NCBI GenBank assembly: GCA_009823395.1
Contig: CM020510.1
Location: 12,032,273 to 12,096,272 of the forward strand
Direction: 5' to 3'
DNA: 64,000 nucleotides
Origin: Thamnaconus septentrionalis
Taxonomy: Eukaryota > Chordata > Actinopteri > Tetraodontiformes > Monacanthidae
In this document: one piece after another, positions 1-9,636 of the stretch
Position numbering within the stretch: the first letter of the stretch is position 1
Layout of the letters: each line of letters starts with the position of its first letter
Position numbers and translations under genes: made by a program
Notes under the pieces: model-generated
Seen by the model: only the letters and a program-made list of their open reading frames with translations
What the model was told of the DNA's origin: nothing
The model's database searches: none

Positions 1-176
1 TCTCGTAAAATCTCATCCCACAACATTTACAAAAATCACGTTTGCATTTGTTTGCTGTCAAGAATGGTTGTTATGTTTTTCTCTTTGATTACTTGTAAAA
101 ATGAATCTTCTCCTCCGTCCAAACATAACGTGCGATTTTCATGTGAAGTTAACTGGTCATGTGACCCCCGAAAAAA

Positions 177-294
177 GTGTTTCCATGACACTTTTGCAAT
201 ATACCTCTATTTTGATACGTCTGAAAAACCTTTACCAGTTTTTTATTGCGATATTCAGGTTTTGCGAAATTCAAGGGGTGATGGAAAACGCAGC
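177..294. mobile_element. Short dispersed element (MITE-like), copy 1
   Basis: About 115 bp bounded by weakly inverted ends: gtgtttccat at 177-186 and atggaaaacgc at 281-291. The 60 bp at 235-294 (ccagttttttattgcgatat through gatggaaaacgcagct) is nearly the same as 22293-22352 in a KLC3 intron. Two similar copies in introns of unrelated genes point to a dispersed non-autonomous element. I could not assign its family. Confidence 0.45.
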
Positions 295-943
295 TACAGA
301 AGGACTTCATTTAGAACTCCTGTCTATGTGGTTTATGTACTTATTCATCATCCTTTCTGTCTCTGAAACCTCTTCAGCCTCTTTCTTCCCTTTTCCAAAA
401 CCCACTGCCCCCCCGTCCCCCATCGCTCCCACCCCCCCGTCCCTAACACACCCGCCGGATGCAAGCCGCAGCTAGTGGGCAGCAAGTTCACATTGACGTT
501 AAATGATTTTGCTTTGCACCGGCTGCTCTTTAACTCTGCGCCGTGTGTAGGTGTTTTCTGGAGCGTTATGAAAAGCAGCCCGAGGCCACCAGCCGGCCGG
601 AGCGTGTGCGTTTGTGTTTGGATGCGTGCGTGCGTGCGAGAGTGGGACGTTCTAAATGGTTTTAAAGGGAATCAGATGAAAGGTCGGGGCCAAAATGTTC
701 CAATGTTCCCCCTCAGTAAGAAGAAGAAAGAGCATTTTGGGGTCACTCAAATAGAATTGTTCTTTGTCTCCTGCTCCTTTATGCTGGAGTTTGGACTTAA
801 TTGACACCGTGAGAATAAACACCAAGTTTTTTATTTATTTATTTTGCAAACGATCTCAGGGATATTGTTTAAAAAAGGGGCTAACAATTTAACATTAACA
901 TTTGTCTTTATTGAATCATCCTCTCGTCTCCCGTCTCTTGCAG

Positions 944-3900
944 CTCCCTATCCCACCGCCTCCCCCCCGCCTCGCCCTCCACCCACAGCATCGCCGGTGC
1001 CTCCGGAGTCTCCTCCTCGTCTTCCACGCCCTCCTCCCGCCTGTCCCGGGGCTCCACGGTGAGGAGCACCTTCCACGGCGGGCAGATTCGAGACCGCAGG
1101 ACCCCCTCCCACGTGCCGCCGGGCTCCCCGACGCCGTCGCACGACGCCAGCCCGCTGCCCCACGCCAGGACCCGGGCCACGAGCAACCTGCTCAGCAAAA
1201 TCACCTCCAAGCTGACTCGCAGGTAAGGGGAGAAGCCGGTGAAGAGGGAGGGATGGAGGAGAGGGAAAGAGTTGAACTTGAAGAGATCTGCAACTGTTTT
1301 GGGGGTCTTTCTGGATAAATACAAGACATAGCGAAGCTATAGCCGGCTTTCTGTCCTGGCCTTAATGAGCTTGTTCTTAACAGCATAATGTTTTTCATTG
1401 AGCTAACCTTTCTGCCTTTCACGGCGCTGCATTTCTAGTACTAACCTACCAGCCTCCCCTTCCTAGTAGTGACTCTTTGCAGGCTTCAGAACATGTTCAC
1501 GTTAATCTCAGACCTTGGTCTAAAGGTTATAACAGATATATTTATACTGTATATCTGTTGGAGGACTTCCTCTCTATGGACATAAACAAGGATCTGGTTT
1601 ACTGGGTTGCAGTTGACCCACAGGGACAAACTAGTACTAGAACCTCTGTTTTCCAGCAAATCCCATCAAAGTCCGAGCTTGTAAAAACAAGAGATGAACT
1701 TTAAGACCGAGGTCTGCAGGTTAGTTGTCTCTCACAGTTCTTCTGCTGCTTATTGTTGCTTTATCTGTTTGTTTGGTTTATTGACATCTTATGCTTCTCC
1801 TTGCCAGTCAGCCGCCAGTCTGTTCTCCTCCTCTTTTTTTTTTCCTCTCCCTCAGTTCTACCAAGTCGATTTTCTTCGTCTCTCCCCTCCTCTTCTCTCT
1901 GCACTTCCTCCTCCTCTCTCGCCTGTCCTCCTCATTCGATGTCTCTCGGACTCTGCCGTTAATTTTTTTCCTTTTTCCATTCCTCTCGCCCTCTCTTCAC
2001 CTCCCCTCTCTTCTTCCTCCCTTTCTCCTAGGGTCACTCTTGACCCTTCTAAACGTCAGAGCTCAAACAAGTCCGTGTCGGGCTGCACCCTTCCGCAGGG
2101 AACAAAAACAGTTAGTAAGTCTTCCTTTCCCATGTTTTCTGGCTGCTTCTGTCTGTCTGCCTGACTGACTGACTGACTGTCTGCCTGCTCCCCGGTGCCT
2201 TGCCATCCACCTCTCCCCTCATCCACTGTCTGTCGCTGGTCAGAGTTTACTTCTTCTAGGATAACCGTAATCTGCAGTCAGGAGTTCAAACTGTAAGCCT
2301 GCCGCAACTAATATAAACTGAAAAAAAGCAAACGCAAGGGATTCAAGATTTTTTTTCATTACATTTTTTTAAACGTCTCTGGATAAAGTGCAGTTCTCAG
2401 TCAACTAATCCTACTCAAATGTAACATCCATGAACAAATGGATGTTCTCATGTGATGCAATCTTGTTTCTTATATCACAGTAATGAGTTTAATACATGTA
2501 ATTTAATGTAAGCAAACCTCTGGCAATGAACCTGCTTTCACAGGCTGGATCTAGTCAATAAAATAATTAATAAATAATAAAATAACTAATTCAAGGCTGC
2601 ACTGTTCAACAGTTTTTTGTTAGCGTTGTGTAAATCTAAAATCTTGATAAATACGATGTTTAGCATATATTTTATGTGAGATAAATTTTTTGATATTATT
2701 AGTATGATGGTATTATGAGGGTTCGGTTGATGAAACCAAATCTTTAAACTTTGTCCATGCTTGACATCACATGCGTTCAGTGGATGCGTTCTAATACAAC
2801 ATTACCACAACTAATGTTCATCTAGTAATCATGGGATCGTTCTTGATAGACATTCTAAATATCAAATGGTAAATATTATTTGGATTTATAGGAAATTCCA
2901 CCATATTTTCCCCTTGTGAATGTCATACAGTTTCCATGCAAAGTGACGAAAACTTTATGCCTTTGGCGGCTTATTTTCTGACCGTGTTTTTGGCAGAAAC
3001 CGCGACTCCAGCTCAAAATGTTACCTTTACAACTCTTAAAATGTAGCCGTGTAAAAGTCCGTCTGGACTGTTTTGTGTTTCCTCCGGCTTGTTGCTTTAC
3101 TGCCTTACCCCCTTACAAGCGCCGTAGGTGGTGCTGCACCAATTTCTACTTCCAACCAACAAGATTGGTAACAGAAGTGTGTTTTTGTTTTGTTGTTTTG
3201 CTGGATTGGAATGGCAAGAGAATGTTTTTTGAGTTTTAGAAGTGGTGAAGGGAATGAATCACGGCATCTTGAAGATGTTTGTGTCTCTGCGTGTCTGGAG
3301 CGCCTGAGTTTATCTCAAGTACGTGAACTAGTTTCACGTAATCAACACCATATGTTGTTAACAAGTAAGCAGGCATCCACAAAAGAGGGGAAATGACAGC
3401 GTAGTGGATTATTGGTTTAACTCTGGCCAGAGTGTTTAAAAAAAACATCACAAAGCAAACTTGACCTGGTTCTTTTTTTTTAAAATATATTTCACATTCA
3501 GAGAAGATCAGGGTAGGCTTTACTGAAAATGTTGCCACTCTGTGTGTGTGTTTAGTTGCCATCATGTGTTTTTCTGCACAAAGCGTCCACTGTTTCACCG
3601 AGTTTAGACGCAGAATGCAGTGAGTGTTTTGGCATTTGGAGAGATAGTTGCCGAGGTTCGGTCAGGAAATGTTAGCAGAGCAGGAGTGGAAAAGGTGGAC
3701 ATGCCAAGGTTGGAAGTGTTGATTCGCTCACGTTGCCTCTTGGCCTGCGATACTGGAAGGAGAAGGAGAGCGAGCCGTCCAAGTCTCCTGCACGAGCAGA
3801 TGCTTGGAAGAAGCAGCTTGCGCCAGTCATTCTGACTGACTGACCCGGCGCTGCTGCCGCTTCAAATCAGGATTAGTTACGTAACCCGGATTTATCTCTC

Positions 3901-6564
3901 TCTTAAACAGGGATCTTGCACAGCTCTTCCTTAAGATACAAACAGATTGTCCTGTTATACTGCTGCTAACTTCCCTGCCTCTCTCTCTTTCACACTGCTT
4001 CTATTCTTTATCCTCTTTCTTATTTCCCTTTCTCTACACTCTCACACTTCTGGCTCTTTCCCCTCATTTTGGGCCTTCTCTCTCTCTCTCGCTCTCTCTC
4101 TCTTTTTGACTTGAAACCAATTGCACAATAAACTCTGCATGTGATGCTGACAACACTTGAAAACCTAAATCACAAGAATTTCTCTGTTATCCAAAAACAT
4201 TTTCGAAAGCTTTATTTTGTAGCCGTTTTTGTCGAATCTTCTAAAGGAATTGACACAGTGCTTTGATGTGAGGCGCCTTAAATCGAGTTCTGAGGGAGGA
4301 GCAAATCAGAGCCTTGTCACTTCAGCGCAAACAAGAAAGACAGGGTAATAATTCTTCTACAGTCCAAGACAGGTCATTGTTTATCCAGAAGGCGCACCTT
4401 GAATCTCCTGTCATAAAATATTTTAGTGTTTACCAATGCAGTTGCCGTCTTTCCTGACCAGTGAGACTGGGTTTTGCTGAAGCAGCAGGCACTACTAACC
4501 TTCCAATATCCTCTGGATAAATAAAAGATGATAATCACTCATAAATGTCTGGCTGGATCATTGTTATTACCTGTGAAGATTAGAGGGCAGCGCTGCGTTT
4601 GAAGAGCAGCAGTTAGAATGTTGACTGCTGTGGTGGCACATGTTGTATTTACTTTTAAAGAACTCGGGTTCGGCAAGAACGTTGCTCCCGGCCGGTCCAC
4701 TGGAAACTGCAACAGCAGCCTCTGGTGGCCGTGGGGTAGAAGTGCAAAGAACGTGGTTGCGCTGTACTGCTCAGCTTATTGGTCCATGAAACCCGGTAGC
4801 CACGCCCTCGTTCTGTGTTGTTTAACATAACATGATGAAGAAGATAAAGCGCGTACTCCGTTGTAAAAATAACAGCCGTGTAATAACACAATTTAAGATT
4901 AATCCTCTTTAAAGCGATCTCTTAGAGGGAGAAGACATGAACCAAACTAGATTAATGTGCATTTCTTTAGAAAACTAAATCTGCAGTTATTTACCTCTTG
5001 TGTTTCTACGCACTTTACAATACTAGTTTACTAAATTATACTATCCAAATATTTAATAACAAAAATAAATATTTGCCAAATAAAACAGACTGAGATAAAG
5101 TCATTAAACAGCATGTGGAATCAGATACAAATAAAGGATGAAGGATGCAGTTTAATCTCCCCTTTACATTTGTCTGTTCTCGTCATTTGTTCTGTCGGTT
5201 ATTCAGACATGTTGTTGCCGTACATCCATACAGTCTAGTGAGTGTATGTGTGTCGTTCCAAGGCAAGGGAGTGAGTTGTGTTCAGTGTTGTTTGTACTGT
5301 GACCAGTGTAGCTAGCGACGCCATTCCAGATAGGACGCCTGGTTTAGCGTTAGCATCTGAGGCACCGCGTGGACCCATCGATTGCTAACATGTGCATTTG
5401 TCTTTTTCTTGAGGGTCACAGACGAACCTGAGAGAATCAGCAGATCTCCGGTCACAAGGTGAGTGCGCGTTTGCATTTTTATTCCGAGCGAATACATCAA
5501 GCAACATATTATTACAGTCTTTTTTCTGCAAAAAACAATATTTTTTAAATTCTATTTCTCGGTACATGTTAAAGTTATTATTTTAAAGTCTCTAGATTCA
5601 GTCTTACAGTCATGCTAGTTGAATACCAAGACTTTGTTGACATTGATTGCTTGCAATGTCAGATGTATTCTGTATTTATTTTTTTTTCATGATTTCTTAA
5701 AAATTCATGTTGTTGGTAATCTGCCCATTTAAGTTGCTGTTCACTTTCTCTCAGCCTTGACTGCTTCATCCCAAGAGTCAGCTGCTCAGTTTCAGGTTAA
5801 AAGCAGCAGGTAAAATAGAAGCAGCGGGAAACGTTAGCCAGCAGTGTGTGCTGTGGTTCCTGGTGGTAGATGATCTCTGTGGCTCCAGCCTTGATCCCAA
5901 AGAAGAAGACATCATATTTTTAGCTGTGATTTTAAACAAGGTTTTAGTCGTAGAGACGTTAACAGCCCCGCAGCAGCAGCAGCAGTGGCCGTGGTGCTGT
6001 TTTAATCCACTATGTGTGTAAGTCTAGTAGTTAAAGTGTCTGTGACATTAATGTCTGTGCTCCCTCTCTCTATTTCACCACCTTACACATCCGTCATCAC
6101 ATCATGTCCTCAACTGAAATACTCATTAATTCTAACTTCTATCATCTGTGCCTCTTCATTCTTTCTCTGCTGCCCTAATGCCTCTCCCTCCACCATCCTC
6201 CGCTTATGCCACCCCCCCACCCCTTCGCAGTCGCCATCTATCTGGGCATCAGAAAGCGGCCGAGCCCCGGACCCCCCGATGCGGCTGGGATGTGAGGGTG
6301 CGGAGCCCCCGCGACCCGGCCGAGGTGGTGCTGGCCCTGCGCGAGGCGGCGCAGGGCTGCGGCTGCCAGGTCCACCTGGCTGGGCCCTTCCTGCTGTCCT
6401 GCACGCACGGCGCCGCCGGCGCACGCGTGGCCTTCGAGGCGGAGGTCTGCCAGCTGCCCAGCGGGCTGGGCCAGAGCAGCGGGGTGAGGTTCAAGCGCCT
6501 GTGGGGGGCGCCCTTGGCCTTCAGAGACATTGCCACCAAAGTGTCGAAGGAGCTCGAGCTCTGA
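944..6564 (+). CDS. mark4: MARK4 (MAP/microtubule affinity-regulating kinase 4), 3' end only
   Basis: Ser/Thr kinase of the Par-1/AMPK-related family that phosphorylates microtubule-associated proteins such as tau. Only the C-terminal spacer and tail are here; the kinase and UBA domains must lie left of the window. Exons seen: 944-1222 (spacer, ends [13 protein letters not shown]), 2032-2114 (alternative), 5414-5458, and 6231-6564 (terminal). The long form splices 1222 to 5414 and gives [14 protein letters not shown] followed by a KA1 domain, ending in [17 protein letters not shown] and KELEL with stop TGA at 6562-6564. KA1 binds acidic phospholipids and restrains the kinase. All junctions are GT-AG and phase-consistent. 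MARK4 is preferred over MARK1-3 because the neighbours CKM, KLC3 and ERCC2 are its human neighbours and the short-isoform tail matches MARK4S. I found no convincing exon in 1-943. Confidence 0.9.
1794..2031 (+). promoter_or_regulatory. Extended polypyrimidine tract before the MARK4 alternative exon
   Basis: Almost unbroken C/T sequence, with runs such as ctcctcctctttttttttcc and many TCTCCTC and CTTCCTC words, leading directly to the acceptor at 2030-2031. Such tracts bind PTB-family splicing regulators, so it may control inclusion of the 2032-2114 exon. The regulatory role is inferred. Confidence 0.4.
2032..2114 (+). CDS. mark4: MARK4 alternative exon (short-isoform, MARK4S type)
   Basis: An 83-nt cassette exon with acceptor ctcctag at 2025-2031 and donor gtaagt at 2115. 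It encodes [18 protein letters not shown] and then TLPQGTKTV, closely matching the human MARK4S/MARK3-type insert [18 protein letters not shown]. Its length is 2 modulo 3, so inclusion shifts the frame of the next two exons. They then read [15 protein letters not shown] and [10 protein letters not shown], ending at TGA 6293-6295. Because this stop is in the last exon, the transcript should escape nonsense-mediated decay. The exon is preceded by a pyrimidine-rich stretch of about 230 nt. Confidence 0.85.
5414..6295 (+). CDS. mark4: MARK4 dual-frame coding segment (exons 5414-5458 and 6231-6295)
   Basis: About 110 nt of coding sequence split over two exons and used in two reading frames. In the long-isoform frame it reads [15 protein letters not shown] and runs on into the KA1 domain. 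When the exon at 2032-2114 is included it reads [20 protein letters not shown] and ends at 6293-6295 with DAAGM. Both readings match human MARK4 isoform tails as I remember them, so both frames appear to be under selection. Confidence 0.8.
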
Positions 6565-9145
6565 GGGGGGGAAAGACATTGGAGGCGGGACGGGACAAGA
6601 GGAGGTGGTTTGAGGAGAGGGAGGAGGAGGAGCTATGAGGATGACCCCACCCCTTTCCTCCTCCTCCTCCTCCTCCTCCTCCTCCTCTCCCCTGTCTGAT
6701 TTGAATGGCACGTCCCGCCTCCGCCAGAGACCCTCCTCTTCTGATGCCACCAATCACAGATGTACAGACACGGATGGATCGACCGGCGACCGCTGACCTT
6801 GGAAGGACCCACAACTCGTGCTTAAGACATGGCAACCACCACCACCACCACCACCACATTATGTCAGCACACAGAGTCGGCCATTCTTTTCAGGATTAAA
6901 TATTTGGTAATGATAAGAATGTTTTTTCCACCCTGAAAATGGTGGAGAATACTTTTCTTTCTCTCTTTTTTTTAAATTGTTGACATTGTTCTCCCTGTTG
7001 TGTTGTTTTTTTTTTGTTTTTCCTCTTAAAGAGCTGCTATTTAAGACACATTTAAAAAGTTTTTGTAGTATGTTTTTTTTCTTGTTTTCACTGCTTTAGA
7101 CGTATGACAGCCGTTGTCCCGTCGGGGAGCAGACGTCACTTATTTAAAGAAGTGCAGGCGCAGTCCGACCTCCGACCTCCAGAGGGAGACATGCAGAAAT
7201 GCAGATACTTGCGACGAGTTGAATGAAGCGTTTCAGCTTGTTTTTACACCCTTTATAACATCTGTTTCATTGCTCATTTTAGATTTTAGTTGTTTGTGGG
7301 AAGCATTTAGGGATAAAAGCTGCCTCTGGTTTGTCATTTGCGCTGAGTGCGTGTATCTTCTTCGCAGGAAAGCTGAAACACAGGAGCTACTTAGTACTGT
7401 TTTCAAAAAAGGACTGTCCAATATTGACATGTGAAATCACATTGTGCTATATAAACAGATTATCATTTAACGTTTCCTGCTAAACTAAAAGAAAATTGTT
7501 TCGGTAAATCTTTTTTTTAGATTTTGTTTTTCCAGGACTGTAAAAGATGATATGGTAGCAAAGGTAACAAAATATTCAGCATTATTTTTAAATAACTTTA
7601 ACTTTTAGTTGAGTATTTTTGAGCACATATCATTTTTTCAATGGGGCCCCAGACAATTAATACAGTCACATCTTTCTCACAAAGGTGAAAGTTACAGTGG
7701 CACTGGGTCTCAATGAGGAGTAAAAAATGTAACACGATACTCCGTAACAGTCATCTTCTCAAAACACAAATGTTATAATTATAAAATCTAATCTGAGCTT
7801 TAAATTTAACTCTGAACACTGAAGGTAGTGAATCCATGTACGATTACTTTCAATATATTCTTTTTTTCACAATTGTCCACACGGTGGCCACAGTTCATAC
7901 TTGCTTAGAGTAGCCTGAATGTAGGAGTAGGTAGTTTCTGACACACAGTAGTCTGTCTGGTAGCACTCGCCATCACTTTCCTTCAATGTAGTAGTGCAAT
8001 ACAGCCACAAAGCCAAGAATCAAGACTTGAAGAAGCGTTAATTAAAACTTAATAGGGCTCTTTGTTTATTATTTTTTTTATTTTTTTTATACACATTGTG
8101 AGATTGTCACTATAAATTATTGAGCACTTTTTTGTTTCTTGCCAAGATTGAATCTAACTGGTCTGGCTGTTGTTTTGTCTTGTTTTTCAATTGAATCAGT
8201 GTTTTTCTTTTGTAAATTGTTCAAATTCGTCTCGTCTCACACCTTTAGAGTTGCTCTTATTGGCACACGACGGCTTTTCCAGTGAACTGGACCAACTGGA
8301 GTTATGACTACAGGTTTCCAGGGGCAAGTGCTGTCCATAAAGTTGTGATTCAAGTAAAAGCACCACTGTTTAAAAAGAAACAGTTATCATCATGATGTTC
8401 TGTTGGAGCTCACGTTTTGTTTGTTTCACTGGTCACGTTTCACTTTCTCAACCTCTTTGTTTTGGTTTTTTCTCATTAAAAACTGTAGACTTTACCCTGC
8501 AGCACTGCTAAGACAAGACTGTTAACCAATCAGACGCGTCCCCTTACGCCCCTGTATACTTTTTAAAGCCTACAGCGAGTCTGTGATGGGGCAGTGTTCT
8601 CTGTTGGGAAGTGGTCCTGAATGGCCTTTTGGACGCACGCACTTCTTGTATGTCTTGTATGGTTGGCATTGTGGCACATACCTGCGAGCGATATGTCTGA
8701 AGTGACGCATCGATCACGAATTGATGCCAACAATTTCAAAATTTAAATTGGTTGGCTGCCTTGGTCTAACAACAAACAGGAAGAGAATTCACAGATGGGC
8801 TGAGGAGAAGCGTGATCCTAAACACTATCAGGTCCACAGGAATGTGTTCAACGGGACTCGATGAAAATGTGAAGCTGTGATTTAGGGCTATTTTGTGTGT
8901 GTGTTTGTGCGCGTGCGTGCGTGCGTGTCAGCTTGTACGTGTGCTTAACTGGGCCTCGCACCCTCAACCTATTCTGTACATACGGCTTTACGGCTGCAGA
9001 TCTCTTGCACAGTGTGTCTGAAGCCGCCGCTTCCTGTTATCGACATAACTTATGGGCTGAAACGACAGAAATGGCCGACCTGCAATCCTGCATGTCTCCT
9101 TGGAAATAAAGTGTGACGCAAGAATAAAGACTTTTAACCTTTTTT
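6565..9145 (+). other. mark4: Probable MARK4 3' UTR
   Basis: No convincing coding sequence follows the TGA at 6564 until the CKM gene on the other strand. Two AATAAA signals lie at 9105-9110 and 9123-9128 and are the best candidates for the transcript end, giving a UTR of about 2.6 kb. It carries a (TCC)n run at about 6657-6687, a (CCA)n run at about 6836-6857 and a degenerate TG/CG repeat at about 8894-8930. Earlier, weaker ends cannot be excluded. Confidence 0.5.
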
Positions 9146-9244
9146 TCTCTCTCTATTCCTGTCACATTCGTTTGTTCATTGCTGTTAACCTGGTGGAAGG
9201 TGTGTCTGTTTGTTTTTCAAGAAGAAAGACAAGACATGATGTTT

Positions 9245-9636
9245 GATTGTGACATGGAGCATAATTTAATTGTCCTGTTATAATTTACAATCAAAAAAAT
9301 AATATATCTTCATTTGTGTACAGCCATGACCAGAGTGGGCATGGATTGATCCCAGGATGTTACACAGAAAGTTGGGTGTATAGGGAGGATGAAGAAAGTG
9401 ATGGTGTGCAGTGGGTTAAAGGTGAAGATGAGAAGAGGAACCAAAAGGTAAAGGAAAGAAAATGTGAGGTTGGTGGAATTAAGAAAGGAGGGAGGAGAAG
9501 AGGAAGAGTGGAGTGTCTAGTTTAAGCGGAGAGAGTGACTTTACAAGGCAACTCGTTCTATTTCTTTTTTGTAGAATATAAAAAAAAAAGAGACCAAACA
9601 CAGACAGTCAATGGGGTCATGTGGTGTCTGTCCGCT
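9245..9636 (-). terminator. ckm: CKM 3' UTR and poly(A) signal
   Basis: Downstream of the stop at 9637 (minus strand) the first good signal is ATTAAA at 9269-9264, giving a 3' UTR of about 390 nt. The MARK4 transcript probably ends near 9145 in the opposite direction, so only about 100 bp separate the two ends. Confidence 0.45.

Larger units (their letters stand above)
1223..5413 (+). other. MARK4 introns around the alternative exon
   Basis: Apart from the exon at 2032-2114 and its pyrimidine tract, this 4.2 kb holds only AT-rich intron sequence and a (CT)n run near 4078-4104. The short ATG-to-stop frames here resemble no protein I know. Confidence 0.6.

Noticed and set aside
1..943. A further MARK4 exon
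   Set aside because: None of the frames resembles the MARK spacer, and no acceptor/donor pair gives the phase needed by the exon at 944.
6238..6753. 171-codon minus-strand frame over the MARK4 last exon
   Set aside because: It is the antisense of the KA1 exon; the Glu run comes from the (TCC)n repeat in the 3' UTR.
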